Positions 1 to 8,144 of a stretch of 64,000 nucleotides of DNA are shown here, piece by piece. The stretch's first letter is position 1. Each line of letters begins with the position of its first letter. The position numbers and the translations under genes are program-made. Source of the stretch: Bog-159 sp050008575 (GTDB lineage Bacteria > Acidobacteriota > Terriglobia > Bryobacterales > Bryobacteraceae); NCBI GenBank assembly GCA_050008575.1, contig JBEKMJ010000040.1, forward strand, positions 1 to 64,000. Reading direction: 5' to 3'. The notes under the pieces are model-generated. The model was not told where the DNA came from. It made no database searches and saw nothing but the letters and a program-made list of their open reading frames with translations.

Positions 1-99
1 TGACGGCCTTAGCTTGCCGAATCCAATTCCATCATCGCAAACCTGTCAAGTGGAGCCCGGTTTCTGGCGCCAGAGAGGTTCCCGAAGGGACCGCCAGTG

Positions 100-325
100 C
101 TCTTGCCGACACAGGCGAGCGATGCTCGCCCCTGGAGATTGGCCTTTTTGTGGGGCAGGCTCGCAGCCTGCGGCGGCCTCGTAGGCCGCCTGCCTCGAAG
201 CTCTGGCTGGCTTTTTGCAGGGCTAGGCGGCACAGGCTTTAGCTTGTGGAGCACAGGCTTTAGCTTGTGGAGGCGAGCTTAGGCGAGCAAAGCTCGCCGT
301 CCACAGGCTGAAGCCCGTGCCACCC
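100..325. repeat. Cluster of palindromic intergenic repeat modules
   Basis: Several short GC-rich hairpin units stand in tandem. They include GGCGAGC..GCTCGCC units, CACAGGCT..AGCCTGTG-like units (two near-identical copies around 236-270), and at 150-190 the two-hairpin unit starting GTGGGGCAGGC. The same units recur between genes throughout the window. No credible gene occupies positions 1-359; the open frames here are read through the repeats. Confidence 0.8.
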
Positions 326-359
326 CCCAGGGCTTTGGGTTTCTGACCAAGCCTCGCTT

Positions 360-980
360 CTAAAACCCTTCGAGCAAGTGCCCCATCTTCTCTTTCTTGG
401 TGCGCAAGTACGCTTCCGTGGAAACCATCGCCGGCACGATGCAGGGCACGCGTTCGTCCACCCGCACGCCGGCGGCTTCCACGGCGGCCACCTTATCCGG
501 ATTGTTCGATAGCAGCCGGACGCGCTTCAATCCGAAGTACCGCAGGATCTCGCCGGGCAGCTCGTAATTGCGCAGATCGGACTCGAAGCCCAGGCGCTCG
601 TTGGCCTCCACGGTGTCGGCGCCGTCATCCTGCAATTCGTAGGCGCGCAGCTTGTTCAGCAGCCCGATGCCGCGGCCCTCCTGATGCTCGTAGATCAACA
701 ACCCGCGGCCTTCGCCGGCGATCATATGCAGGGCCAATTCAAGCTGTGCGCGGCAATCGCAGCGCAGGCTGTGGAAGACGTCGCCCGTCAGGCATTGCGA
801 GTGAATACGTACCAGCGGCGCCAACGCGCCGTGCGCCACATCGCCCATCTCCAGCACTACAGCCTCTTCCAGGCGTTCGTCGAGGCGGCCTTCAAATCCA
901 TAGATTCGAAAGTGTCCAAAACGGGTTGGGAAATCGGCTTCGGCGGCCTTATGCAGCCGGAGCGCGGAAGGAGTGTGCAT
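360..980 (-). CDS. ribA: GTP cyclohydrolase II
   Basis: Converts GTP to 2,5-diamino-6-ribosylamino-pyrimidinone phosphate, the first committed step of riboflavin synthesis, in the cytoplasm. The 206-residue length is normal for a stand-alone RibA rather than a RibBA fusion. The zinc-binding motif GDVFHSLRCDCRAQLE is visible near residue 65, followed by the substrate-binding YEHQEGRGIGL segment and a C-terminal LRTKKEKMGH. The gene stands alone; no other rib gene is nearby. It is divergent from the histidine kinase gene, and a symmetric ATTATAAT box in the spacer can serve both strands. The ATG at 980 lies about 30 bases from that box. Assignment by family motifs is secure. Confidence 0.96.
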   Translation of the reverse strand: MHTPSALRLHKAAEADFPTRFGHFRIYGFEGRLDERLEEAVVLEMGDVAHGALAPLVRIHSQCLTGDVFHSLRCDCRAQLELALHMIAGEGRGLLIYEHQEGRGIGLLNKLRAYELQDDGADTVEANERLGFESDLRNYELPGEILRYFGLKRVRLLSNNPDKVAAVEAAGVRVDERVPCIVPAMVSTEAYLRTKKEKMGHLLEGF

Positions 981-1010
981 GAAATCTCTGCCGGCTGTCC
1001 CGCTGCTTTT

Positions 1011-1018
1011 ATTATAAT
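1011..1018. promoter_or_regulatory. Symmetric -10 box between ribA and the kinase gene
   Basis: ATTATAAT is a perfect 8-base palindrome, so it reads TATAAT on the plus strand (1013-1018) and on the minus strand (1016-1011). It is the only AT-rich stretch between the two divergent genes. No clear -35 element is seen for either direction. Promoter use is inferred. Confidence 0.55.
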
Positions 1019-1033
1019 GATGTGCGAGCTTCC

Positions 1034-2359
1034 ATGGCGGATTCCTCCCTGGTCACGCTGCTGGTGAAGCTGGGCGTGGTGGCCTCGCTGGCCAGCATCC
1101 TGGTCCGCTGGAGCGCGGTCAAGCGCATGCTGATGCGCGAAAACCGGAGTCTGGCCCAGCGCATGAAGCTGTCGCTGTGGTTCTCCGGCGTGTTCGGCGC
1201 GAGCGTGGCCACGCGCGTGGTGAGCGCCGCGTACCAGGCCGGCAGCTACCAAGCGGTGGACCTGGGGCTGGAGGGCAGTCTGCTGGCGGGCCTGCTGGGC
1301 GGCTACGTGACGGGCCTGACATCGGGAATTCTGATTTCGATTCCGGCCATGATCGACCGCGAGTATCTGACCATGCCGCTACTGGCGGGCCTGGGCGTGC
1401 TGGGCGGCCTGTTGCGCGATTGCGCCGCCGATCCGGAAGATATCTGGCGTTTCAGTCCGTTCTTCGACCTGAACTTGTGGCGGTTCTTCAAGCAGCGCCG
1501 CTTCGACCGGCGCAATGCCTTCAACCTGCTCTTTTTCGTGGTGATCCTGTTCGCCGAATTCCTGCGGCAGGCGCTGGGCCAGGCCTTCGGCGGCAACGGG
1601 CGGATCTTCTATCTGCACCCGGAGCATCCCAATTTCCCGATGTACCTGGCGATTTATGCCACCACGCTGTTCTCCGTCACGATTCCCATCAAGATCTGGA
1701 ACAACACCCGTAACGAGGGCAAGATCGAGGAGCAGAAACGGCATTTGATTCAGGCCCGCCTGGAAGCGCTCACCAGCCAGATCAATCCCCACTTCCTGTT
1801 CAACACGCTGAACTCGGTATCTTCGTTGATCCGCACCGATCCCGACCAGGCCCGCGTGATGGTGTTGAAGCTGTCGAACATCCTGCGCCGGCTGCTGCGC
1901 AAGCACGATAATTTCAGCGCGCTGCGCGAGGAGATCGGCTTCATCGACGATTACCTGGCCATCGAAGTGGTACGCTTCGGGGACAAGCTGCAGTTCGAGA
2001 AAGACGTGGCGGCGGACACGCTGGACATGCTGGTGCCGAGCATGTTGCTGCAACCTCTGATCGAGAATTGCGTGAAGCACGGGTTGAGCAGCAAGGTGGA
2101 AGGCGGCACCATCCGGCTGCGCAGCCGGCGGGTGGAGTCGCGGCTGCTGTTGTGGGTGGAGGACGACGGCGTGGGGATACCGGAATCCAAACTGGCGACG
2201 CTGCGCGAACAGGGCATCGGCGTGAGCAACGTGAGCGAGCGGCTGAGCGTGTTGTTCGGCAACGATCACAAGATGAACATCGATAGCCAGCCGGGACAGG
2301 GCACGCGCATCGAGATCGAGATTCCGGAATTGCAGACCAACCTGGTGGCGGCCTCCTAA
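1034..2359 (+). CDS. LytS/YehU-type sensor histidine kinase
   Basis: Membrane sensor kinase of the His_kinase (PF06580) class. The first half holds several hydrophobic segments with a 5TM-5TMR_LYT-like pattern. The phospho-acceptor lies in QINPHFLFNTLNSVSSL, with His at about residue 253, and the ATP-binding part carries DDGVGIPESK near the end. Such kinases normally pair with a LytR/AlgR regulator, but none is adjacent, so its partner must be elsewhere. The ATG at 1034 is preferred. A GTG at 1022 in the same frame is possible, and neither has a Shine-Dalgarno sequence. The TATAAT at 1013-1018 implies a very short or absent leader. Confidence 0.9.
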   Translation: MADSSLVTLLVKLGVVASLASILVRWSAVKRMLMRENRSLAQRMKLSLWFSGVFGASVATRVVSAAYQAGSYQAVDLGLEGSLLAGLLGGYVTGLTSGILISIPAMIDREYLTMPLLAGLGVLGGLLRDCAADPEDIWRFSPFFDLNLWRFFKQRRFDRRNAFNLLFFVVILFAEFLRQALGQAFGGNGRIFYLHPEHPNFPMYLAIYATTLFSVTIPIKIWNNTRNEGKIEEQKRHLIQARLEALTSQINPHFLFNTLNSVSSLIRTDPDQARVMVLKLSNILRRLLRKHDNFSALREEIGFIDDYLAIEVVRFGDKLQFEKDVAADTLDMLVPSMLLQPLIENCVKHGLSSKVEGGTIRLRSRRVESRLLLWVEDDGVGIPESKLATLREQGIGVSNVSERLSVLFGNDHKMNIDSQPGQGTRIEIEIPELQTNLVAAS

Positions 2360-2495
2360 GAACGGAACCGCGGATGGACACGGATCCGCAAGGATGGAAC
2401 GCAACAACGGGGAAATGCCGGCCTTTCCGCTTTTGCCTAGATGGCCGGAAATGCCGGCCGGACAATAAAAGTGGACATTGGGTAGAATGTACAGC

Positions 2496-2759
2496 ATGGC
2501 AACCATGAACGCCTCCAAATTCAAGGAGCAGTGCTTGTTCCTGATCTACCACCTGGACGAAGATGGCATCGTGATCACCAAGCACGGGAAACCGGTGGCC
2601 AAGGTTATTCCGATCAAGTCCGGTTGCGCGCATCTGATCGGCGCGTTAAGAGGCAAGATCCGGATTCACGGCGATGTGTTCTCCACGGGGTTGGATTGGG
2701 ATGCCGGTGAAGGAATCGTCGATGGCGCCAAGAGGCGCAGCAAGAAGACCGGATGCTGA
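2496..2759 (+). CDS. Phd/YefM-type antitoxin
   Basis: A protein of 87 residues whose N-terminus (NASKFKEQCLFLIYHL, then VITKHGKPVAKVIPI) matches the Phd/YefM antitoxin fold, which binds DNA as a dimer and neutralises a PIN-domain RNase. Its end overlaps the start of the toxin reading frame (ATGCTGA at 2753-2759), the usual translational coupling. The partner is frameshifted, so this antitoxin may be an orphan. Upstream in-frame ATGs at 2478 and 2487 exist. The ATG at 2496 was chosen because it lies 7 bases after TAGAAT (2483-2488). Confidence 0.8.
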   Translation: MATMNASKFKEQCLFLIYHLDEDGIVITKHGKPVAKVIPIKSGCAHLIGALRGKIRIHGDVFSTGLDWDAGEGIVDGAKRRSKKTGC

Positions 2760-3111
2760 ACCTCGATACGCACATCCTGATCTATGCTTTTTCGGGGGAC
2801 CTGACGGCCCGCGAGGAGAAACTGCTGTGTTCCCAGCGATGGAGCATATCGGCCATTGTGCTTTGGGAGCTGGCCAAACTGGCCCATCTTGGCCGGATCG
2901 ATTTGGATATCGACTTAGAGGAGTTCGGCAAATTCCTGGCGCCGGTGCAGGTGTGGCCCTTGACCTTGAAATTTGCGCGCGCATGCGGAAGTTGGACTTC
3001 GGAAGCGATCCGGCCGACGAGCTGATTGGCGCTACCGGCCTGTTTCATGAAGTGCCCCTGCTGACGCGTGACGGGAAGATCCGCAAGTCGACGGTCGTTC
3101 CGCTTGCGTGA
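2753..3111 (+). pseudogene. PIN-domain (VapC-like) toxin, frameshifted
   Basis: VapC-family PIN RNases cleave RNA and are silenced by the upstream antitoxin. The first frame starts MLNLDTHILIYAF, with the first acidic residue Asp4, and continues through SAIVLWELAKLA. The family's C-terminal part, GSDPADELIGATG and LLTRDGKIRKS, appears in a different frame from about 2980 on. The span is 359 bases, one short of a whole number of codons. The break falls in the slippery run GCGCGCGCATGCGG. The unshifted product would be about 119 residues, normal for the family. The frame as read ends at 3025, losing the DPAD acidic motif, so the toxin should be dead unless this is a sequencing error. Confidence 0.8.
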
Positions 3112-3708
3112 TTTTCGACGGAAGAACGATCCGGCTGGGTGGTCTCACCCAGTTGCTCACCATCGGCCGGGGCGCAAAGACCGCGTCAAGCACTCAATGG
3201 CAGAAGGTGTACTACCGGGTTAGCCATGTCCTCGACGGGAACATAAGGAAAGGCGACTTGACTCAGCGCGAGCAGGAGGCTTTCCTTACTGGTACATACG
3301 CAGGGCAAGACTTCGTTGAAAAAATAACCCGGGCAGGGTGCGGGCTGGCCGGCAAAACAATAAAAGTTGTGCATTTTGGATGCCTTCTTCGTCGCATCCT
3401 CCGAGCAATTTCTTGGCCGTTCGTGGAAGGCTTCCTTCGCCTTCTGGCTCTATAGCGATTATGGAACGCTTCCGTCCGCCTGTCAACCGGAATTGAGATG
3501 CGAGGGTCCTATTAAGATTTCCCCTTCAGTTTTTCCCTACTGCCCTCGGACACCGGCTCTCGGAAGTCGATTGAGATTCAGGCGAAGGTTCCTGGTAGGA
3601 TGGGGAGCTTGGCTGACTTTGTTGGGAATGCAGTTAGCGGAGCGACTTGGTATCAACTGACAGTCGGCACCACAAAGGAGGTACGAAGGGGATCGATCCC
3701 TTGCACTG
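3112..3708. other. Intergenic stretch without recognisable gene
   Basis: Less GC-rich than its surroundings. Short open frames exist on both strands, but none has a plausible start signal or a family pattern that I recognise. It lies between two decayed genes and may itself be eroded sequence. Confidence 0.5.
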
Positions 3709-4173
3709 GTGGAACGATCTACGTGCAGCACACCGGACGTGGTGTGGCAGGACCCGGTTAGCGGCAGCGTGCAGGTCTGGCATCTGGGAGGGCCAGGCGG
3801 CAATGTGCCGAGGGACGCTCCGGGTTTGGCAGGCCGCAATCCGTGGCGGGTGGCATCGGTAGCGGACTTGCAACGGAGATGGCCATCCGGACCTGCTATG
3901 GCAGAGCCCGGGATCCGGGCTGGCCCAGATCCGGTACATGGGCGGATCGCAGGAAACGAATTCCTGGGCGCGACGAGCGCCAGTGGGCCCAACCCCTGGA
4001 ACGTGGCGACGATCGGCGACTTCAACCTGGATGGCCACCCGGACCTGGTCTGGCAGTATCCGGTGTCGGGCGCGGGTCAGGTCTGGCTCATGACGGGTGC
4101 GCAAGGTACGACGCTTGCAGGGACGGCCGTTTTGAGCGCGCCGAATCCGTGGCGAATTGCCGGGCCAAACTGA
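3709..4173 (+). pseudogene. Remnant of an FG-GAP/VCBS repeat protein
   Basis: Beta-propeller repeats of a secreted protein are visible but spread over two frames. DVVWQDPVSGSVQVWHLGG begins in one frame. After an extra base near 3868 (GACTTGCAACGG) the next repeat GDGHPDLLWQSPGSG continues in another frame. The first frame resumes near 3960 with GPNPWNVATIGDFNLDGHPD, QVWLMTGAQGTTLAGTAVL and PNPWRI. DxNxDGxxD calcium-loop residues are intact in the last repeat. The N-terminus and any signal peptide are missing. This is the eroded C-terminal part of a larger gene. Confidence 0.8.
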
Positions 4174-4202
4174 GAGAAGGAGACAGGAGGAACCATACGG
4201 CC

Positions 4203-4275
4203 GAAAACCCACTGCGAGCTGCGGGGAAGGGGGCTGGTGCGGAGACCCATCGGAAGCGTAGACGCCCGCCCCACT
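4203..4275. repeat. Intergenic palindromic repeat, degenerate copy
   Basis: This stretch closely resembles 53015-53082, sharing CCACTGCGAGC, GCGGGGAAGGGGGC and a terminal CGTAGACGCC..CCCCAC. The palindromes are partly decayed here. It marks the 5' limit of the following gene, whose open frame otherwise runs on upstream. Confidence 0.75.
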
Positions 4276-4304
4276 GGAATTTGGCGGCGTTGTGCTTAAC
4301 GGCG

Positions 4305-5081
4305 ATGGGGACCGTGACGGGCGCGATATGGGCCGCCGATATACGTCTTCCGTTGCGGTCGCGCGTGGAAGCCTTCAAGGGCAGCGGCGTTTGGGAGGAA
4401 GCGCGGCTGGATCGGACATTACCCATAGCCGAAACGGCGATCCTGATCTGTGACATGTGGGACAAGCACTGGTGCACGGGAGCCGCGGGGCGGGTGGCGG
4501 CGCTGGCGCTCAGAATGGCGCCGGTCGTCGAGGCGGCCCGCGCGCACGGCATACAGATTATCCACGCCCCGTCGGAGACCATGGAGTTCTACAAGGACTG
4601 GCCGCAACGGCAGCGCATCTTGCGCATGGCGCAGATCGCGCCACCTGCGCCGCTGGGGCTAAGCGATCCGCCTTTGCCCATCGACGATCGCGGCGGCGGC
4701 TGCGACACGGGCGGCTTCTTTTACAAGGCGTGGACGCGCGAGATCGCGGCGCTTCCGATGGGCGCGGCGGATGTGATTTCCGACGATGGTCCGCAGATCT
4801 ACAGCTTCCTGCGGGGACGCGGCATACGCAACCTGCTGGTGATGGGCGTACACGTGAACATGTGCGTGCTGAACCGCGCGTTCGCCATCAGGCAAATGAC
4901 CAATTGGGGGATTCGGTGCGTGCTGGTGCGGGACCTCACCGACAGCATGTATAGTCCCGGAGACCGGCCCTATGTGAGCCACGAGCGGGGCACCGAGTTA
5001 GTGGTGGAGCACATCGAGCGCTATTGGTGCCCGTCGACGGCGAGCGCGGACCTGATGAAGGCGCTAGGGGAGGCGCGGTGA
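4305..5081 (+). CDS. Isochorismatase-like cysteine hydrolase, probably exported
   Basis: Member of the isochorismatase/nicotinamidase fold; the substrate cannot be told from sequence. The catalytic Asp sits in ILICDMWDKHW, and the nucleophilic Cys in VHVNMCVLNRAFAIRQM near the C-terminal third, both in the expected order. A hydrophobic N-terminus ending IWAAD suggests a signal peptide, unusual for the family, so it may act in the periplasm. The open frame extends far upstream, but that part lies in repeat DNA and the FG-GAP remnant. ATG 4305 is preferred, and a TTG at 4281 would give a fuller signal sequence. It is isolated from functionally related genes. Confidence 0.8.
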   Translation: MGTVTGAIWAADIRLPLRSRVEAFKGSGVWEEARLDRTLPIAETAILICDMWDKHWCTGAAGRVAALALRMAPVVEAARAHGIQIIHAPSETMEFYKDWPQRQRILRMAQIAPPAPLGLSDPPLPIDDRGGGCDTGGFFYKAWTREIAALPMGAADVISDDGPQIYSFLRGRGIRNLLVMGVHVNMCVLNRAFAIRQMTNWGIRCVLVRDLTDSMYSPGDRPYVSHERGTELVVEHIERYWCPSTASADLMKALGEAR

Positions 5082-5389
5082 GCGACGACAGCGGCAGCTT
5101 GGGCATGGGGAGCGGGCGGCCAGCGAGGCCCCGCCGCGGGCTGCGAGCGGCCATATGCCTACGCGGGCGAGCACGATGGCGGGGGCACGTTGGCGATTTC
5201 CGCATCGCAACCGTTCCGCCCCGTCCGCTCGAAGGCGCGGTGCTGCCGCTTGATCGTCGCGAGAACGGTTCGTTTCTGGCCACTTCCTTTTTCATGGATC
5301 GCGAGGGCGCCGTGCGCTGGGCGTCCGACGGCGCGATCGTAGTAAATAGCGCGTACACGGAGAACGCCGCGCGCGCTACAGTTCAGCGT
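5082..5389. other. Stretch with open frame but no recognisable family
   Basis: A plus-strand frame starting with a GTG overlapping the previous stop stays open and contains a plausible protein-like segment around 5190-5350 (GSFLATSFFMDREGAVRW). No family, ribosome site or end matching a complete gene is seen, and a degenerate repeat lies at about 5115-5150. It probably belongs to the decayed sequence that follows. Confidence 0.4.
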
Positions 5390-5854
5390 CGGCGTGACAC
5401 TGGCCGAGACAGCGCTCGCTCCCGAGTGCGAAGCCAGGATCACGCTATCGAACCGCGCGTTGAATGTGGGCGGCGCGCCGTTCTCTTGTCCCGGATCGCT
5501 GGTGCGAATCGCGGTGGATCCGTCGCAGCCGTTGGCGTTAGCCTTCGGCATGCCCAAGGATGCAATCGCGTTTGTCTCGGCGGCGAGGCTTTCGACGTTA
5601 ACCTGGCGCCGGATTTATAACCGCGGCGGCCGTGAGGCGCGGGTGACCGCGCGCTTCGCCGCGAAAGACCTGCCGGCCAGCGGCTACGTCAACGGAGAGA
5701 AGGTGTGCTGGGCAAGCCGGCGTTGGTGGATGCGCGTTTCGGCACCGGAGACGTGGTGCTCTGCGCGTTCCCCTCGCAGTTCCGGGGACAGCCGTCCGGC
5801 ACTTTCAAGTTTCCGTTGAACGCGGTTTATCCGGCGTCGGCGCCGGCGAGCTGA
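5390..5854 (+). pseudogene. C-terminal remnant resembling M14-type peptidase tails
   Basis: Two frames carry one continuous protein pattern. The first reads NRALNVGGAPFSCPGSLVRI, LAFGMPKDAIAFVSAARL and ARFAAKDLPASGYVNGEKV. The second takes over at about 5701 with LGKPALVDARFGTGDVVLC and PSQFRGQPSGTFKFPLNAV, then stops at 5854. The order CPGS, GMP, SGxxxGEK, GxGxVVL, FKxxxNA resembles the C-terminal domain of large acidobacterial M14 carboxypeptidases (from memory). No N-terminal catalytic domain is present. Its 3' end overlaps the tail of the convergent membrane-protein gene. Confidence 0.6.
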
Positions 5855-6146
5855 CTACATGCTTTGTCAGGTTATCCCACATTGCGACTACCCGTCCCCA
5901 CAAGCCGGCCTGCTGGAGCACTCCGACGCAGGTCGCGCACACCACTACGATGTTCAGAATCGCCTTGATGCTTCCTGCCATTGGGACGTAGGTATTTATA
6001 AGCCACAAACCTATTCCCACGACAATAAGCCCCAGAACGATATTCACAAGGGTCCGGGCGTTCCCCGGAACGGTTGCGTAACGGTTACTGAACCACCCAA
6101 TGATCCCGACTGCGATTAAAGCCAGGGCGATATAAAGCAATGGCAT
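5805..6146 (-). CDS. Small membrane protein, Thivi_2564-like
   Basis: About 113 residues with three hydrophobic segments: PLLYIALALIAVGIIGWF, then LVNIVLGLIVVGIGLWLI, then an AILNIVVVCATCVGVL stretch. The central asparagines and GLWLI pattern resemble the small Thivi_2564 family of inner-membrane proteins; function unknown. The start at 6146 is chosen because GAGGTG lies about 8 bases upstream. The open frame continues to 6170 without a better signal. The last 50 bases run antisense to the M14-like remnant, so the polar tail may be a read-through addition. Confidence 0.75.
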   Translation of the reverse strand: MPLLYIALALIAVGIIGWFSNRYATVPGNARTLVNIVLGLIVVGIGLWLINTYVPMAGSIKAILNIVVVCATCVGVLQQAGLWGRVVAMWDNLTKHVVSSPAPTPDKPRSTET

Positions 6147-6332
6147 TCCTGCACCTCGTAAACCTGTCAAGCAATTGTGCTGCCAACGTTATCCCGATCA
6201 CGATGGCGATTCCGGCCCGTCCCTCCGATGGCAGCCCTGATGACCTTCTTGGGAATTCCGTATCGGTCGGTAGTGGCGGGAGCATCTAACACAGAACGTT
6301 ACGGACGCGGATTTCAACCAATCGCGGACCCA

Positions 6333-7319
6333 CTACCCCCGCACCACATTCACCAGATCCCCAAACACCCCATACGCCGTCTGCTCCACCCCCGGCGAAA
6401 TCGACACCGTTCCGATCGTCCCCATCAAATCCGTATGCAGCAGCAGCACGTTCGACGTGCCCTCCACGCACGCCAGCACATCGGTCTTCGCCAGCACCTC
6501 GGCGCGCACGCGCAGTGTAATGCCGCCCGCACTGCGCCGCGCCCGGCTGATCAACCGCACCGTCTTGTCCGCGCGCGCCAGCTCCGTAATGCGCTCGGGC
6601 GTCAGCCGCGTGATGCCGCGCGTCGAAACGGCTTGCGGCGTGGTGCACGCATCCATCAGCACATTGGCCAGCGCGGCGGTCTTGGCGGCCGAGTCCCAGC
6701 CCTCCACATCGAAGCTCGAATCCGCCTCCGTCACGCCCAAGCTGCGCGCCAGCGCCAGGCCGTCCTCGAACGAACCGCCCCGCTCCATGGTTTCGATCAC
6801 CAGCTTCGATGTGGAATTCAGCGCGCCGGTGAAGCCCAGCACCGTGACGCCTGGCAGGTTGGCACGCACCAGGTTGAAGACCGGCGCGCCATCCATCACG
6901 GTGGATTCGAAGCGGAACTGGACGCCCTGGCTGGCGGCCCTGTCGCGCAGATCCGCGTAGGCGTGCGCGATCGGCCCTTTATTCGCCGTCACCACGTGCA
7001 TGCGCCGCGCGAACGCCGCGCGGATGTGCGAAAGGGCCGGCTCGCCGGTGGCCGGATTCAGCGTGGTCAGTTCCACCGCGATATCCGCCTGCGCGGCGTC
7101 CAGGAATTCGTCAATGGAAGCCGCCGCCGGACCGAACACGGGATCGAGCGGCACGCCGCGCGCCGATACCGCCGTGCCATGCCGCGCCGTGTGGATGCCG
7201 GTGATGCGAAACGGAAACTTCGCGTGCTGTTGCCGCAGCAGCCGCGCCAGCGCGCGCGCCACATTGCCGTAGCCGATCAGCGCCAGGCGGGTCACGCCTT
7301 CGTTCACGGCTTTGTTCAC
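6333..7319 (-). CDS. hom: Homoserine dehydrogenase
   Basis: Reduces aspartate semialdehyde to homoserine in the threonine/methionine branch. The N-terminal Rossmann motif is ALIGYGNVARALARLL. The catalytic and substrate region shows VVTANKGPIAHAY, FESTVMDGAPVFNLVR, GFTGALNSTSKLVIETMERG and GLALARSLGVTEADSSFDVE, all in family order. At 328 residues it lacks the C-terminal ACT domain of regulated long forms. The GTG start at 7319 overlaps the stop of the preceding gene (GTGA), so translation is coupled. No aspartokinase or threonine genes are nearby. Confidence 0.93.
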   Translation of the reverse strand: MNKAVNEGVTRLALIGYGNVARALARLLRQQHAKFPFRITGIHTARHGTAVSARGVPLDPVFGPAAASIDEFLDAAQADIAVELTTLNPATGEPALSHIRAAFARRMHVVTANKGPIAHAYADLRDRAASQGVQFRFESTVMDGAPVFNLVRANLPGVTVLGFTGALNSTSKLVIETMERGGSFEDGLALARSLGVTEADSSFDVEGWDSAAKTAALANVLMDACTTPQAVSTRGITRLTPERITELARADKTVRLISRARRSAGGITLRVRAEVLAKTDVLACVEGTSNVLLLHTDLMGTIGTVSISPGVEQTAYGVFGDLVNVVRG

Positions 7320-8092
7320 TTGCGGGCAGCGTCGCGAGAGGCCTGCAAGGTGGCCGTCAGGCCCTCGCGTTCAATGGCGTGGGTGGAGGAAACGAACAGC
7401 CCGCCAATAATCGGCGGCAGGCCGCGCGTCAGCGACGTGGTTTCGCACTCCAGGTAGACGCCGCCATCGCGCTGCTCCAGCCGCCAATAGCCGTTCAGCC
7501 GCCACAGATAGCCGCTGCCATGTCCCGGCTGCAACTCGTGCGCTTTGGGCTTGCCGTAGTCTTCGATTTCGACCACCCGCGTGGTGCGCGTCTGGCACAC
7601 CCAGCGCGTGGCGTCGATCCGCTGGTAATGCGCGTCGAAATCGGTGCGGAACACACCGTTGATGGGGCTGTTGTGCAGCACGCGCAGCCTGTAGTACTTG
7701 AAGTCGTCGCCATTGTGCGCGAGCAGCTTGGACTCCGGGACATCCTTGTAGATGTCCTTGTGACGGTCGTAATCCTGCAGCACCGCCAAGGTCTTTTCCA
7801 AAGTGCCGCCGGGGATGAAGATCGCGCCGATCCAGTCGTGGATGGATGCCCCCGTCACGAACGTGTCGCCTTCGTCTTTCGCGGGTTCCACCGCCACCTT
7901 ACCCTCTTTTACCAGACGGAGGCGTTCCGGCGCTGCGTCCACCCACAGAAAGGGTTTGGCCGCGGCCAGGCGGGCTTCCAAGTCGTGCGAATAGCGGTCG
8001 TAAGCCTGCACTGCCTCGGGCTTCAGATCTGCCGCCAGGCATGCCTCGACGCATGACGACGCTGCGAAGACGAAAATCAAAGTGCGGATCAC
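7316..8092 (-). CDS. Exported START/SRPBCC-like protein of unknown role
   Basis: 258 residues with a signal peptide (MIRTLIFVFAASS to about residue 20, cleavage near CLAAD). The body (DFKYYRLRVLHNSPINGVFR, ETTSLTRGLPPIIGGLFVSS) resembles acidobacterial proteins with a lipid-binding START-like fold; ligand unknown. It is the first gene of a two-gene unit with hom, overlapping by four bases. Start codon is GTG at 8092. A TACAAT box on the minus strand (8103-8098) ends five bases before it, so the mRNA is probably leaderless. Confidence 0.75.
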   Translation of the reverse strand: MIRTLIFVFAASSCVEACLAADLKPEAVQAYDRYSHDLEARLAAAKPFLWVDAAPERLRLVKEGKVAVEPAKDEGDTFVTGASIHDWIGAIFIPGGTLEKTLAVLQDYDRHKDIYKDVPESKLLAHNGDDFKYYRLRVLHNSPINGVFRTDFDAHYQRIDATRWVCQTRTTRVVEIEDYGKPKAHELQPGHGSGYLWRLNGYWRLEQRDGGVYLECETTSLTRGLPPIIGGLFVSSTHAIEREGLTATLQASRDAARK

Positions 8093-8097
8093 ACCGA

Positions 8098-8103
8098 ATT
8101 GTA
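8098..8103 (-). promoter_or_regulatory. -10 box TACAAT for the START-like gene
   Basis: Minus-strand TACAAT ends five bases before the GTG at 8092, which places the expected transcription start at the start codon. No ribosome-binding sequence fits in between. Inferred from spacing only. Confidence 0.5.
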
Positions 8104-8144
8104 ACAGGTGCTAACCGGACGCCGGTGCCGCTCGTCCAAGGCAT

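Noticed and set aside
150..190. Palindromic repeats read as a CRISPR array
   Set aside because: The copies are dispersed singly between genes, differ in module order and show no regular spacers or cas genes.
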